Below are positions 8,543 through 16,326 of a DNA stretch of 64,000 bases, one piece after another. Each line of letters begins with the position of its first letter. The stretch's first letter is position 1. Below the pieces are notes generated by a model that saw only the letters and a list, made by a program, of their open reading frames with translations, made no database searches and was not told where the DNA came from. Source of the DNA: Microbacterium azadirachtae (GTDB lineage Bacteria; Actinomycetota; Actinomycetes; Actinomycetales; Microbacteriaceae); contig NZ_JYIX01000024.1 of the NCBI RefSeq assembly GCF_000956505.1, forward strand, positions 1 through 64,000, given 5' to 3'. The position numbers and the translations under genes are program-made.

Positions 8543-9759
8543 TTAGAGGTCCGTGGTCCGACGGAGTGCCGGACACGTGGGACATCCGCCCCCTGCGGAG
8601 TGAGTTTCGTCGAGCTAAGACCCTCGGTGATGGCACCGAAGAATTGCTCTCTGTCTACCGTGACTATGGAGTGATCCCGAAGTCGAGCCGCGATGACAAC
8701 TACAATAAGCCGTCCGAAGACATGTCAAAATACCAGCGTGTGTCGGCGGGGGACCTCGTCGTGAACAAGATGAAGGCCTGGCAGGGATCGCTGGGGATCT
8801 CCGCTTATGACGGGATTGTCAGTCCTGCCTACTTCGTCTTTAAGGCGACCGGGCACATCGATCCGCGCTTCGGCCACTACCTGCTCCGTAGTAGTGAGTA
8901 TGCGGCCCACATGGCCGCCATTTCGTCTGGAATTAGGCCGAATCAGTGGGACCTCGATCCCATGCAGTTCGCCGCGACCCCGCTCCTTGTGCCCCCGTCC
9001 ACCCAGCAGCGGGCGATCGCGGACTATCTAGATCGGGAGACGGCACAGATCGACGCGTTCATCGCGAAGAATGAGCAACTCATCGCCCTCCTCACCGAGC
9101 GCCGGGTTTCTTCCATGGTGGAGGCAATTGGTTTGCATGACACGATTCCGCTCAAGCGGCTGGTGCAACCAACTCGCCCCCTTACCTACGGGATTCTGCA
9201 GTGCGGTGCCCCAGTCGAAGATGGGGTCCCCTACATCGGGCCGTCGGACTTGCCTGGCGAGGGCGAGTCGCCGGATCTGAGCTCGCTTCGGCGGACGACC
9301 CACGAAATTGCGTCCGCGTATGGACGCTCAGTCCTCACGGGCGGCGATATCGTCGTGTCGATTGGTCCAGCATTCGGCCGCGTCGGACTGATTTCTGATG
9401 ACCTTTCAGGCGCTAATCTCACGCAAGACACGGTCCGGGTGGCAACGGTGCCCGGAAAGATTGATGCGAACTATCTCGTTTGGGTTCTGAGTTCGCGGAT
9501 CGCGGATGATTTCTGGGACTACCAGATTCTCGGTGCGACGTTCCGGAGGCTCAACCTCGGAACGCTTGGCGAGACACCCATCCCCTATCCGCCTCTTGCT
9601 GATCAGATGAGGATCGCCGACGAAGTCGCTCAAGTCGTCGCCAGGATTGATGACGCGATCGGAGTGGCGCAACGCACTATCGAGCTGGCCCGTGAACGCC
9701 GCGTCGCGCTGATATCAGCAGCGGTGACGGGCAAGGTCGATGTGGGAGACGCAGCATGA
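8539..9759 (+). CDS. hsdS: type I restriction-modification system, specificity subunit HsdS
   Basis: Determines which bipartite DNA sequence is recognised. 406 residues starting at GTG 8539, overlapping hsdM in GTGA. Two half-similar target-recognition units are visible: residues ~1-160 ending in the conserved LLVPPSTQQRAIADYLDRETAQIDAFI helix, and ~195-375 ending in PIPYPPLADQMRIADEVAQVVARIDDAI. Each is followed by the long helical spacer that sets the distance between half sites. Full-length for the family, with no sign of truncation or inverted recombination repeats. The target sequence cannot be read from the protein alone. Confidence 0.93.
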   Translation: MIRGPWSDGVPDTWDIRPLRSEFRRAKTLGDGTEELLSVYRDYGVIPKSSRDDNYNKPSEDMSKYQRVSAGDLVVNKMKAWQGSLGISAYDGIVSPAYFVFKATGHIDPRFGHYLLRSSEYAAHMAAISSGIRPNQWDLDPMQFAATPLLVPPSTQQRAIADYLDRETAQIDAFIAKNEQLIALLTERRVSSMVEAIGLHDTIPLKRLVQPTRPLTYGILQCGAPVEDGVPYIGPSDLPGEGESPDLSSLRRTTHEIASAYGRSVLTGGDIVVSIGPAFGRVGLISDDLSGANLTQDTVRVATVPGKIDANYLVWVLSSRIADDFWDYQILGATFRRLNLGTLGETPIPYPPLADQMRIADEVAQVVARIDDAIGVAQRTIELARERRVALISAAVTGKVDVGDAA

Positions 9760-12700
9760 CCGGCACTGCGGGGACTTATGGCGCTCACTTGGAGTCCGTG
9801 TTCGAGAACGAGATTGCACAGCACCTGGCGGCAAACGGCTGGCTCTACTCGCCGACCGACGCCGGCTATGAACGCGACCTCGCGCTGTTCCCAGAGGACG
9901 TGCTCGAGTGGCTCGCCGCGACGCAACCGATCGAGAGCACGAGGGTTGTCCGCCCCGGCGACACCGAGGCGCAGCGCGAAGCAGCGAGGCAGAGCATTCT
10001 CGCCCGTCTCGCCAAGTCGCTCGACAACGACCCGATGAAGAACGGCGGGACGATCCGGATCCTTCACGAGGGTTTCTCGATGGTGCCGCTGCACGGTGGT
10101 GCGGTGAAGTTCCGGATGGCCCAGTTCCGCCCAGCAACCTCAAATAACCCCGAGACTCTCGCCGACTACGCGAAGATGCGGGTGCGGGTGATGCGTCAGG
10201 TGCACTATTCGGCGAAGAACCCGAGCAAGGCGCTGGATCTGGTGCTGTTCGTGAACGGGATACCCGTCGCGACCGTGGAGCTGAAGACCGACTTCACGCA
10301 GCCGATCAGCAACGCGGTCAACCAATACCGGTTCGATCGGAACCCTGCAGGCGAGTCGCTGTTCGCGTTCGCGAAGCGGTCGCTCGTGCACTTCGTGGTC
10401 TCGAACAACGAAGTGCGGATGACGACGAAACTCGATGGTGCCGCTACGCGCTTCCTCCCGTTCAACCGGGGCAATGACGACGGCGCAGGGAATCCGCCGA
10501 ACCCCGCGGGCTCCGCGTCGTCGTACTTCTGGGAGGAGATCCTGCAGCGCGACACCTGGCTCCAGGTGCTCGGCTCGTTCGTGCACCTGCAGGTCGAGGT
10601 CGACGTGGATCCCGACACCGGCAAGAAGACCCGCACAGAGAAGGTGCTGTTCCCGCGCTATCACCAGTGGCGGGCCGTGAACCGGCTGGTCGCCGCGGCG
10701 CGGACCGAGGGCGCCGGGCACCGCTACCTGGTGCAGCACTCTGCCGGATCCGGCAAGACGAACTCGATAGCATGGCTCGCACATCGCCTCTCGAATCTGC
10801 ACGACGAGCAGAACGAGAAGGTGTTCGACACGGTCGTGGTCGTCACCGACCGGACGGTTCTGGACAAGCAGCTGCAGGACGCAATCGGTCAGTTCGAGAA
10901 GCACGCGGGCGTTGTCCAGTCGATCACCCGCGACGGTGGCGAGTCGAAGTCAACAGAGCTCGCCGCGGCGCTGTCGGGCGGGAAGCAGATCGTGATCGTC
11001 ACGATCCAGACGTTCGAGGCGCTGATCACAACGATCCAGTCCAAGCCCGAATTGCAGGGTCGCCGGTTCGCGGTGATCGCGGACGAGGCGCATTCGTCGC
11101 AGACAGGATCTACTGCGGGCGCGCTGACCAAGGTACTGTCGCCGCAGGAGCAGAAAGCGGTCGCTGAGGGTGCGCCGATCGACTCGGAGGCGTATCTGCA
11201 GTGGGCGATGGAGGTGACTGCGAACGCGTCGAACATCTCCTACTTCGCGTTCACCGCGACTCCGAAGGCGAAGACCCTGGAGCTGTTCGGCCGTGTGCCT
11301 GACGGCGAAAACGTTCCGGAGCCGTTCGATCTGTACTCGATGCAGCAGGCGATCGAGGAGGGCTTCATCCTGGACGTGTTGCTGAACTACACGCCCTACA
11401 AGGTCGCCTGGCAGCTGCAGCATCCGGGCGCAAGCTACGACGGCCCCGGCGAGGTCGACGAGTCGACCGCGGTGAAGGCGCTCGTGCAGTACGTGCGGCT
11501 GCATCCGACGAACATCAGCCAGAAAGCGAAGATCGTCGTCGAGCACTTCCGCACTTTCGTGCAGCCGTTGCTGGATGGCAAGGCGAAGGCGATGGTTGTG
11601 ACCGGTTCGCGCAAGGAAGCCGTGCGCTGGAAGAAGTACCTCGACACGTACCTGAACGACCAGCGGATCGAGGGCGTGAAGGCGCTGGTCGCATTCTCCG
11701 GCACGGTCGATGACCCCGAGGACGTGGGTGAGGGGCTGACGGAGAAGACCCAGAACCCGGGGCTGTGGACTTCGGATCTGGCGGCGGCGTTCCAGCCGTC
11801 GACGTACAACGTGATGATCGTCGCGGAGAAGTTCCAAACCGGGTTCGACCAGCCGCGTCTCGTAGCGATGTACGTCGACCGCCGCCTCGGCGGAGTGCAG
11901 GCGGTTCAGACGTTGTCGCGGCTCAATCGCACGTACCCGGGCAAGGACAAGACGTTCGTGCTCGACTTCGTCAACGAGCCGCTCGATATCCTCGACGCGT
12001 TCAAGGACTACTACCGCAAGGCGACACTCACCGCGACGACCGATCCGAACCTCATCTACGATCTCGTCACCAAGCTCGACAGCGCTGGGATCTACACGAT
12101 GGCAGAAGTGCACCAGGCGTTCGACGTCGCGCTGGTGGGCGGGGTGAACGCGAACAGCGCCGTGAGCGCGGCGACGGCGCCCGCGGTGGACCGGTTCTCG
12201 AAGCGGTGGATCAACGCCGTTCTCGATGGGGACGTGGCAGAGCAGGACGAGCTGAAGCTGTTCAAGGCGGACGCGGGCCAGTTCGTGAAGTTCTACGACT
12301 TCATCTCCCAGGCCCGGAACCTCGAAGACACCGACCTCCCGCGCAGGCACTACTTTCTGCGCCGGATCCTGCCGCAGTTGTCGACGGCGACTTACGAGGA
12401 GCCGGTCGATATCTCGAAGGTGCAGCTTCTGGACTACAGGGTCACGCCCGGTGAGGCGGTGAAGCTCAACCTCGAACAGGGGCCTGGGCTTTCCCCGATC
12501 ACTGGGATCGGATCCGGGGCGATCCACGAGAAGCACCGCAGCGCCCTCGAGGAGATCATCGGCAAGCTCAATGAGCGGTTCGGAGACAAGTACGGGATCG
12601 GCGCCGTCGACCTGACCGTCAACCACATCATGGGCAAGCTCGCCGTCGACTACGACCTCGCGCAGCAGGCCGATGTGAACACACCCCAGCAGTTCGCGGA

Positions 12701-12896
12701 ATCGCCGGCACTGCCGAAGGCGTTCGCGAAGGCCGTCATCGAGGTGCGCGACGAGACCCCGCTGCTGGTCGATGACATGCTCAGCGACAGTGGCCTGTTC
12801 GCGGAGCTGAGCAAGGCGTTGCCGGCGATGCTGTACGAATTCTTGAGGCAATCAGATCCCCGCACCGACAACGGAGGTAGAGATGAGGAAAGTTAG
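9756..12896 (+). CDS. hsdR: type I restriction endonuclease/translocase subunit HsdR
   Basis: The ATP-driven motor and nuclease subunit that cuts unmodified DNA. 1046 residues from ATG 9756, overlapping hsdS in ATGA. The N-terminal PD-(D/E)xK nuclease has D161, E175 and K177 (VELKTDF). The helicase-like SF2 motor has Walker A SAGSGKT with K334, DEAH box DEAH at 443-446, motif III FTATPKAKT, and motif VI QTLSRLNRTYPGKD. A C-terminal helical domain follows. All catalytic residues are present, so it looks active. The 3' end overlaps the next gene (ATPase) by 14 bases, which ties that gene to the restriction operon. Confidence 0.95.
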   Translation: MTGTAGTYGAHLESVFENEIAQHLAANGWLYSPTDAGYERDLALFPEDVLEWLAATQPIESTRVVRPGDTEAQREAARQSILARLAKSLDNDPMKNGGTIRILHEGFSMVPLHGGAVKFRMAQFRPATSNNPETLADYAKMRVRVMRQVHYSAKNPSKALDLVLFVNGIPVATVELKTDFTQPISNAVNQYRFDRNPAGESLFAFAKRSLVHFVVSNNEVRMTTKLDGAATRFLPFNRGNDDGAGNPPNPAGSASSYFWEEILQRDTWLQVLGSFVHLQVEVDVDPDTGKKTRTEKVLFPRYHQWRAVNRLVAAARTEGAGHRYLVQHSAGSGKTNSIAWLAHRLSNLHDEQNEKVFDTVVVVTDRTVLDKQLQDAIGQFEKHAGVVQSITRDGGESKSTELAAALSGGKQIVIVTIQTFEALITTIQSKPELQGRRFAVIADEAHSSQTGSTAGALTKVLSPQEQKAVAEGAPIDSEAYLQWAMEVTANASNISYFAFTATPKAKTLELFGRVPDGENVPEPFDLYSMQQAIEEGFILDVLLNYTPYKVAWQLQHPGASYDGPGEVDESTAVKALVQYVRLHPTNISQKAKIVVEHFRTFVQPLLDGKAKAMVVTGSRKEAVRWKKYLDTYLNDQRIEGVKALVAFSGTVDDPEDVGEGLTEKTQNPGLWTSDLAAAFQPSTYNVMIVAEKFQTGFDQPRLVAMYVDRRLGGVQAVQTLSRLNRTYPGKDKTFVLDFVNEPLDILDAFKDYYRKATLTATTDPNLIYDLVTKLDSAGIYTMAEVHQAFDVALVGGVNANSAVSAATAPAVDRFSKRWINAVLDGDVAEQDELKLFKADAGQFVKFYDFISQARNLEDTDLPRRHYFLRRILPQLSTATYEEPVDISKVQLLDYRVTPGEAVKLNLEQGPGLSPITGIGSGAIHEKHRSALEEIIGKLNERFGDKYGIGAVDLTVNHIMGKLAVDYDLAQQADVNTPQQFAESPALPKAFAKAVIEVRDETPLLVDDMLSDSGLFAELSKALPAMLYEFLRQSDPRTDNGGRDEES

Positions 12897-14250
12897 TCGA
12901 GTCGTGGTCGAAGGTCTATTCGGCTACGCGCGGCATGAGGTGACGTTCCGCAAATCGGAACCGACGATCATCTTGGCGCCTAACGGAGCTGGAAAGACTC
13001 ACATTCTCCGCCTCACAGCCGCTGCGCTATCTATGGACGGACAGAGCTTGCTCGAGACGGTCTACAGCGACGTGACCCTCGATTTCACCGATGGAATGTT
13101 GCTCCGGATCGTTCGCTCGGCGGACGGGGACGAACCGCGCGTCGACGTCAGCGCCGCTCGAGGTGAAGTCCAGCTTGGAGCCACGCTGTCTTTTGGGCTC
13201 GGCGAAATCGAATCGACAACGTCGCTTCCATCCGGAATTGTCAAGATTGGTGCCGGGCGATGGATGAACGAGCGGACCCGCACGTTTTTTGGCGCTTCCG
13301 AATTGCGGCGTCGTTATGGATTCGAAGCAGACGTTCTAGCCAAGCGACTAAAGGACTTTCCTGAGATCGCAGAGCTCTGTGGTGATCCGCGACCGATCTT
13401 CATTGATACGTGGCGCCTCGACTCTCGAGCCGCGGATTCTCGGATGCTTGGAGATTGGGGTGGTGCCTCAGGACGTGCTGGGTCCGAGGTGGCCTCCCGG
13501 ATCCGTGGGTATACTGAAAAGCTCAGCGATGAGATTACGGAAGCGCGACGCAAATCTATCCAGGTGTCGCAGAGCGCTGATCTCAGATTCGCGGAGCGTG
13601 CATTGGAAGCTGCGACTCTGTCGATCAAGGAGAGCACCCTCCACGAAAGATACGACGAAACCTTCCAACGATACGAGGCGCTGGCTCGCAATGGGTTGGC
13701 GGTGGGTGAGGCGCCCATCCCTTTCCCTGAGAAGACAACGCCAACTGTTCGTCGAATCCTAAGTGTCTTCCTCGATGACTGGGACAGGCGGCTGGATCCA
13801 TTGGTGCCAGTGAATGAGAAGCTGCAGACGCTTCGAGACATCCTGGATAGCAAGCTTGCACCGTCTGGAAAGCAGACATCAATCTCTAGGCGTGGTGGCC
13901 TTGAGTTCCACAACCTTGCGGGTCAGCGGTTGCCCGTTTCGCGGCTTTCGTCCGGCGAGCAACATCTTGTCGCGCTGTTTACCCTTCTGCTTTTTGCTGC
14001 AAGGCCTGGTTCCCTTGTGCTGATTGATGAGCCTGAGATCTCGCTCCACGCGGCGTGGAAGCACGCGTTCCTCGCGGATATCACGCGAGTCGCGGCAGTG
14101 AGCGATCTGCAGATTGTTCTAGCCACTCACTCCGCCGGAATCGTGAACGGACGATGGGACTTGACGGAGGAACTGGAACTCAATACGCAGGTCTTGCCCG
14201 TCACCGAGGATGACCTTGACGTCCTGAACGATGATGACTTCGATGAGTAG
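12883..14250 (+). CDS. ABC/SMC-type AAA ATPase, PARIS AriA-like
   Basis: 455 residues; ATG 12883 lies inside the end of hsdR and has its own SD (GGAGGT). The protein has the split ABC-ATPase layout of the AAA_15/OLD group: Walker A APNGAGKT (K38), a long helical insertion (~190-310) that should form an extended coiled arm, signature LSSGEQ (~355-360), Walker B LVLIDEPE (D382, E383), and switch H416 in ATHS. There is no fused nuclease; instead the next gene encodes a DUF4435/TOPRIM protein. The pairing ATPase plus separate DUF4435 partner is the definition of PARIS, in which AriA forms a sensor complex that releases AriB when a phage anti-restriction protein is detected. Assignment to PARIS rather than another ATPase-TOPRIM system is inference. 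Lower G+C than the chromosomal genes suggests transfer. Confidence 0.8.
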   Translation: MRKVSRVVVEGLFGYARHEVTFRKSEPTIILAPNGAGKTHILRLTAAALSMDGQSLLETVYSDVTLDFTDGMLLRIVRSADGDEPRVDVSAARGEVQLGATLSFGLGEIESTTSLPSGIVKIGAGRWMNERTRTFFGASELRRRYGFEADVLAKRLKDFPEIAELCGDPRPIFIDTWRLDSRAADSRMLGDWGGASGRAGSEVASRIRGYTEKLSDEITEARRKSIQVSQSADLRFAERALEAATLSIKESTLHERYDETFQRYEALARNGLAVGEAPIPFPEKTTPTVRRILSVFLDDWDRRLDPLVPVNEKLQTLRDILDSKLAPSGKQTSISRRGGLEFHNLAGQRLPVSRLSSGEQHLVALFTLLLFAARPGSLVLIDEPEISLHAAWKHAFLADITRVAAVSDLQIVLATHSAGIVNGRWDLTEELELNTQVLPVTEDDLDVLNDDDFDE

Positions 14251-15064
14251 TTCGCTACGCGACTTGGACCGGATCGAGGACCGCATTCGTCAGCATCGTC
14301 AGGTCGAGAGTGGGCCGATCTTGGTTGTTGAAGGGCCGGATGACCTCCTTTTGCTGCGCGACCACGTACCCCAGGAGATCATTTTTCCGGCGGACGGTAA
14401 ACGCAATGTGCTGCGAGCGATGGACTCCCTAGCCAAGTGGAACCTAGTCGGAATCCGAGCGATCGTAGACGCGGACTTTGATGAGCCGGAGGGCGGGAGG
14501 GATGACCCACGAGTTCTCCTCTACGAGGGGCGAGACCTCGAAGGCATGCTTATTCTGTTCGGGGTTCTCATTCATCTGCTGGAACATCAGGGCTCTGTGT
14601 CCAAGCTGGACGGGGCGGGCGGTCCGCAGAAAATTGTTGGACAGCTTGTGCAGGAAGCGCATATTATCGCGGAGATTCGCGCAGCCAACGAGCGGGAGTC
14701 GTGGGGGTTACCTTTCGACAAAGTGGACATCACAGGGAAGGCGGATCGCCGCACGCTCAGACTGGACTTGTCGCGGTATGTGGCCGCTCTGATCCAGGCC
14801 AGCGACTCCGAGGTCAAGGCGTCTGTCGTTCTGGAGGTTGTGGTCGGCGATCAGCTTGATGGTCGGGGGCCCCGAGGGCGGGACGTGCTCGCATTCGCGG
14901 GGCTAGCGTTACGAGCCCAAGCAGGGTCGCTCCCCGCGGCAGCAACCGGAGTCGACGTGCTCGGCGGGCAGCTAAGGAGTAGCGCCGGACTAGCCATTGC
15001 GCATTCGGAGTGGCTCTCTGTGGTCCGGGAATCGATCAACGCAGCGGAAGCTGAAGTCCGGTAG
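14231..15064 (+). CDS. DUF4435/TOPRIM-like protein, PARIS AriB-like effector
   Basis: 277 residues from ATG 14231; an alternative ATG at 14243 overlaps the ATPase stop (ATGAGTAG) and is equally plausible. Neither has an SD, so translation probably depends on coupling to the ATPase gene. The TOPRIM elements are visible: strand plus acidic residue VVEGPDD (E34), GKRNVLRAMDSL as in DUF4435, and the metal-binding AIVDADFD (D80, D82), followed by YEGRDLEGML, which corresponds to the DUF4435 D-x-E segment. In known PARIS systems AriB is a nuclease that, once released, destroys host tRNA and stops growth; here that role is inferred from family and context. It is the last gene of the island, followed by repeat remnants. 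Confidence 0.75.
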   Translation: MMTSMSSSLRDLDRIEDRIRQHRQVESGPILVVEGPDDLLLLRDHVPQEIIFPADGKRNVLRAMDSLAKWNLVGIRAIVDADFDEPEGGRDDPRVLLYEGRDLEGMLILFGVLIHLLEHQGSVSKLDGAGGPQKIVGQLVQEAHIIAEIRAANERESWGLPFDKVDITGKADRRTLRLDLSRYVAALIQASDSEVKASVVLEVVVGDQLDGRGPRGRDVLAFAGLALRAQAGSLPAAATGVDVLGGQLRSSAGLAIAHSEWLSVVRESINAAEAEVR

Positions 15065-15090
15065 CGCTACTGGTCCTGTGGTCGCAACCC

Positions 15091-15180
15091 AGATGGTGTC
15101 GGATTCCGCCATCTAGCGTGGAATCCTGACCCAGATTTCACCGCCAACTCCCGTGGAATCTCCGGCGTTTTCCGCCATCT
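15091..15180. repeat. short repeated motifs, possible remnant of an IS end
   Basis: Non-coding stretch between the DUF4435 gene and the right att repeat. TTCCGCCATCT occurs at 15104-15114 and 15170-15180, and CGTGGAATC at 15117-15125 and 15152-15160. AGATGG (15091-15096) is inverted relative to CCATCT (15109-15114). Multiple GGCGGAA/GATTCC-type repeats near a terminus are typical of IS21-family ends. No transposase is left, so this would be a relic; the assignment is tentative. Confidence 0.35.
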
Positions 15181-15196
15181 CGACCGGGAACCTACA

Positions 15197-15218
15197 GGCG
15201 GCGGAGACTTCCACTGAT
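15197..15218 (+). repeat. right direct repeat (putative attR), copy of the dnaB 3' end
   Basis: Matches 4632-4653 at 21 of 22 bases. Read in frame it still spells Gly-Gly-Gly-Asp-Phe-His-stop, and the single mismatch (A15205) changes only the third base of a glycine codon. It is therefore a genuine relic of a dnaB 3' end rather than a chance match. The following ~90 bases (to about 15300) carry no gene I can support. Confidence 0.75.
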
Positions 15219-15313
15219 CGGGTGGCTCCTGGCGGCCGCGCTGGCTGGTGGGCTCCGCAGCGCCGGCCTGTAGGCGCCCTGGAGCATGGTCACCTGCAGA
15301 CCTCGGGTGAACG

Positions 15314-15361
15314 TTGACAGCGATCCGGGGCGACCGTAGTGTCGTCCGTAAGCGGTTACGG
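15314..15361 (+). promoter_or_regulatory. promoter with LacI-family operator before the isomerase/oxidoreductase pair
   Basis: A -35 TTGACA (15314-15319) and a -10 TAGTGT (15337-15342) are 17 bp apart. The near-palindrome CCGTAAGCGGTTACGG (15346-15361) starts 3 bp after the -10, where a bound repressor would block transcription. The same 16-mer occurs at 17550-17565, and a symmetric form occurs beside the repressor gene at 22115. Confidence 0.75.
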
Positions 15362-15501
15362 TCCCCACTCTTGTTGCCTGCTTGGAGTGGCCCTCAACCG
15401 TATCGTTGCCCCGAATTCCGCCTCGGACATCTCGATTGCAGGGCACTCGCCTCTGCGGTGGAGAAGGTCGTTGCAGTAGACAAATTGAAGGAGCGTGACC
15501 G

Positions 15502-16326
15502 ATGCCGGTCCAGACGTCCATACAGCTGTTCACCGTGAGAGAGTCGCTCGAAGCCGACCTCAACGGCACCCTGGCCGAACTCGCAGAAAGGGGCTTCAGC
15601 GCAGCCGAGCCGTATGACTTCGTCCGCCGTGCCAGTACCCTCGCTTCCGCGCTGAAGGCCAACGGTATCGCGGCGCCCACAGGGCATGCGTTCCTCGCCT
15701 CCACGTCGTTCGTCAACCCCGACGGCAGTGGTACGAGCTCGCCGGTCCCGTCGCCGGACGCTGTGTTCGATGCCGCCGACGTTCTGGGGATGACCACGGT
15801 GATCGATCCCTACACGGAGCCTGCCCGGTGGCAGACTCTCGAGCAGATCGCGGACATCGCGCGATTGCTCAACATTGCCGCGGAGATCGGCGCTGCTCGC
15901 GGTATCAGGGTCGGCTATCACAACCATGCTCACGAACTCGAATCCACATTTCAGGGTCGGACCGGCCTGGAGGCCCTGTCTGATCTGCTCGATGAGCGGG
16001 TCGTGCTCGAGGTGGATCTGTACTGGGTCGCCCGCGCGGGCGTCGATTCGCCGACGCTCCTACGCGCCCTCGGCGACCGCGTCGTTGCGGTGCATGTCAA
16101 AGACGGCACGCTCGACGGTGCAGCGATCTCCGCTTATCCGCCGGAGGACCAGGTGCCGGCAGGTCAAGGCGTCGTGCCGCTGAGGGAAGCGATCGCCGCA
16201 GCGACCGCCCTCGAGGTCGCGATCGTCGAGTTCGATCACTACCGCGGGGATCTGTTCGAGGCACTGGAGACGAGTCGCAATTTCCTTGACGGCCTCCAAG
16301 TCGATGACAAGGTCCTCACCCGATGA
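15502..16326 (+). CDS. sugar phosphate isomerase/epimerase-family TIM-barrel protein
   Basis: 274 residues; ATG 15502 has the SD AAGGAG 9 bases upstream. Xylose-isomerase-like TIM barrel (AP_endonuc_2 family): SIQLFTVRE at the start, the GYHNHAHELE metal/substrate strand, LEVDLYWVARAG, and VHVKDG with the usual metal-binding His/Asp/Glu set. Such proteins isomerise, epimerise or eliminate on keto-sugars or sugar acids. The gene is directly behind a LacI-type operator and overlaps a Gfo/Idh/MocA oxidoreductase by four bases, so the two probably act in sequence (oxidation, then isomerisation or cleavage). The exact substrate cannot be read. Confidence 0.85.
   Translation: MPVQTSIQLFTVRESLEADLNGTLAELAERGFSAAEPYDFVRRASTLASALKANGIAAPTGHAFLASTSFVNPDGSGTSSPVPSPDAVFDAADVLGMTTVIDPYTEPARWQTLEQIADIARLLNIAAEIGAARGIRVGYHNHAHELESTFQGRTGLEALSDLLDERVVLEVDLYWVARAGVDSPTLLRALGDRVVAVHVKDGTLDGAAISAYPPEDQVPAGQGVVPLREAIAAATALEVAIVEFDHYRGDLFEALETSRNFLDGLQVDDKVLTR

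Larger units (their letters stand above)
4654..15218. mobile_element. ~10.5-kb defence island inserted behind dnaB
   Basis: The segment between the two dnaB 3'-end repeats carries only accessory genes: a DUF726 hydrolase, a type I restriction system, and an ATPase/DUF4435 pair. Base composition drops inside it; for example 13261-13320 has 34 G+C out of 60, well below the flanking genes. The flanking repeat copies the end of a conserved gene and keeps dnaB whole, as is usual for site-specific genomic islands. No recombinase, transposase or excisionase gene is visible, so it may be immobile now, moved in trans, or exchanged by homologous recombination. Boundaries are inferred from the repeats. 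Confidence 0.6.

Noticed and set aside
10950..12851. 633-codon frame opposite hsdR
   Set aside because: Shadow of a fully conserved HsdR; composition typical of antisense translation.
15197..15218. tRNA gene end as the integration site
   Set aside because: No cloverleaf can be drawn around either repeat; the shared sequence is the dnaB 3' end.
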